A stretch of 64,000 bases of DNA, from positions 4,533,001 to 4,597,000 of the forward strand of contig NZ_JAUSVK010000001.1 in NCBI RefSeq assembly GCF_030814655.1, given 5' to 3'. The notes beneath the pieces are model-generated. The model was not told where the DNA came from. It searched no databases and saw only the letters and a list, made by a program, of their open reading frames with translations. Source of the stretch: Labrys monachus (GTDB taxonomy: Bacteria > Pseudomonadota > Alphaproteobacteria > Rhizobiales > Labraceae). Numbering within the stretch: position 1 is the first letter of the stretch; the number at the start of each line of letters is the position of its first letter. The position numbers and the translations under genes were made by a program. This document shows positions 63,591 through 64,000 of this stretch, piece by piece.

Positions 63591-64000
63591 TCCGCGACCG
63601 CTTCACCGCCTGGCGCATCCTCGGCGCCGTCCTCGTCCTGGCGGCGGCACTCGCCGCCCCGCAGGTGCTGACCAGCGCCGTCGCCCAGAACCTGGCGATC
63701 CTCTCGCTGCTCTATGCCGTCGTCGCCTCGAACTGGGACCTGACGCTCGGCTATGCCGGCATCTTCAACTTCGCCCATGTCGCCTTCTTCGGCATCGGCT
63801 CCTATGTCGCGGCGATCTCGACGCTGCAGTTCGACCTGCCGGTCTGGTGGGACCTGGTGCTGGCGGTCGCCGTGGTGATGGTGGTGGGGGCGATCGTCTC
63901 CGCCTTGGCGCTGCGGCTGCGCGGCATCTATGTGGCGCTGGTGACCTTCGCGCTCACCCAGCTCTGCGTCGCCCTCATCAACAGCCAGAAGGACCTCACC
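63587..64000 (+). CDS. Liv-type ABC transporter permease, LivM-like (2), truncated by window end
   Basis: The first 138 codons of a LivM-type permease: a hydrophobic start (MIRDRFTAWRILGAVLVLAA), then SNWDLTLGYAGIFNFAHVAFFGIGSYVAA, which is the LivM signature, and ALRLRGIYVALVTFALTQLC. The remaining roughly 180-220 residues lie beyond the window. It completes the second Liv importer with the preceding LivH, F, G and binding protein. Confidence 0.92.
   Translation, partial: MIRDRFTAWRILGAVLVLAAALAAPQVLTSAVAQNLAILSLLYAVVASNWDLTLGYAGIFNFAHVAFFGIGSYVAAISTLQFDLPVWWDLVLAVAVVMVVGAIVSALALRLRGIYVALVTFALTQLCVALINSQKDLT

Overview
The window is GC-rich, densely coded DNA with ABC importers, GntR/LacI/AraC/IclR/RpiR regulators and Rhizobiales-type catabolic operons. 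It reads as a chromosome segment of a free-living or plant/soil-associated alphaproteobacterium, probably Hyphomicrobiales; a genus is not supported. I saw no rRNA, tRNA, insertion sequence, phage gene or CRISPR array. High GC leaves many long antisense frames open; these are not called.

Layout. 0-3.3 kb: 3'-truncated NitT/TauT ATPase, aldehyde dehydrogenase and a divergent GntR regulator. 3.4-12.0 kb: methyltransferase, LacI regulator, PhyH dioxygenase and BtpA-like protein on the minus strand. These diverge, across a clear LacI-type operator, from a ribose-type ABC importer, a PfkB kinase and a cysteine-free TenA-type protein. 12.2-12.8 kb: two small conserved unknowns. 13.1-17.4 kb: PxpA, biotin carrier, biotin carboxylase, PxpB and PxpC, a split urea-carboxylase-like set. 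17.5-25.2 kb: cyclase-family hydrolase, AraC regulator, HyuA/HyuB pair 1, GntR regulator and a 64-aa zinc-ribbon-like protein. 25.3-36.4 kb: Liv-type ABC importer, class IV aminotransferase, HyuA/HyuB pair 2 and class III aminotransferase. The 13-36 kb stretch looks like one large region for uptake and opening of cyclic amides/ureides (lactams, hydantoins, 5-oxoproline-like compounds) followed by transamination; the substrates are not readable from sequence.

37.3-45.0 kb: an XRE regulator preceded by a repeated ATGTCT operator array and coupled to hyfB-C-E-F-G-I, a membrane complex related to group 4 [NiFe] hydrogenases and complex I. Its large subunit lacks the paired nickel-ligating cysteines, and there is no ferredoxin-like subunit, so it should be an energy-converting hydrogenase-related (Ehr) complex rather than a hydrogenase. 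45.0-50.1 kb: RpiR regulator divergent from a 5-formyl-THF cyclo-ligase paralog and an NMT1/THI5-type ABC importer with a fused double permease; this may be thiamin-precursor uptake. 50.2-57.4 kb: AraC regulator, a second ribose-type importer, a PuuE-like polysaccharide-deacetylase-family protein and an L-2-hydroxyglutarate-oxidase-like flavoprotein. 57.7-64.0 kb: IclR regulator, M20 peptidase and a second Liv-type importer running off the window end.

Most starts were chosen from visible Shine-Dalgarno sequences and from ATGA/GTGA stop-start overlaps, which mark tightly coupled operons. The strongest non-coding signals are the LacI operator at 7475, the ATGTCT array at 37342-37427, the TTTCA/TGAAA array at 45976-46003, and stem-loops after two binding-protein genes (8581, 26560).
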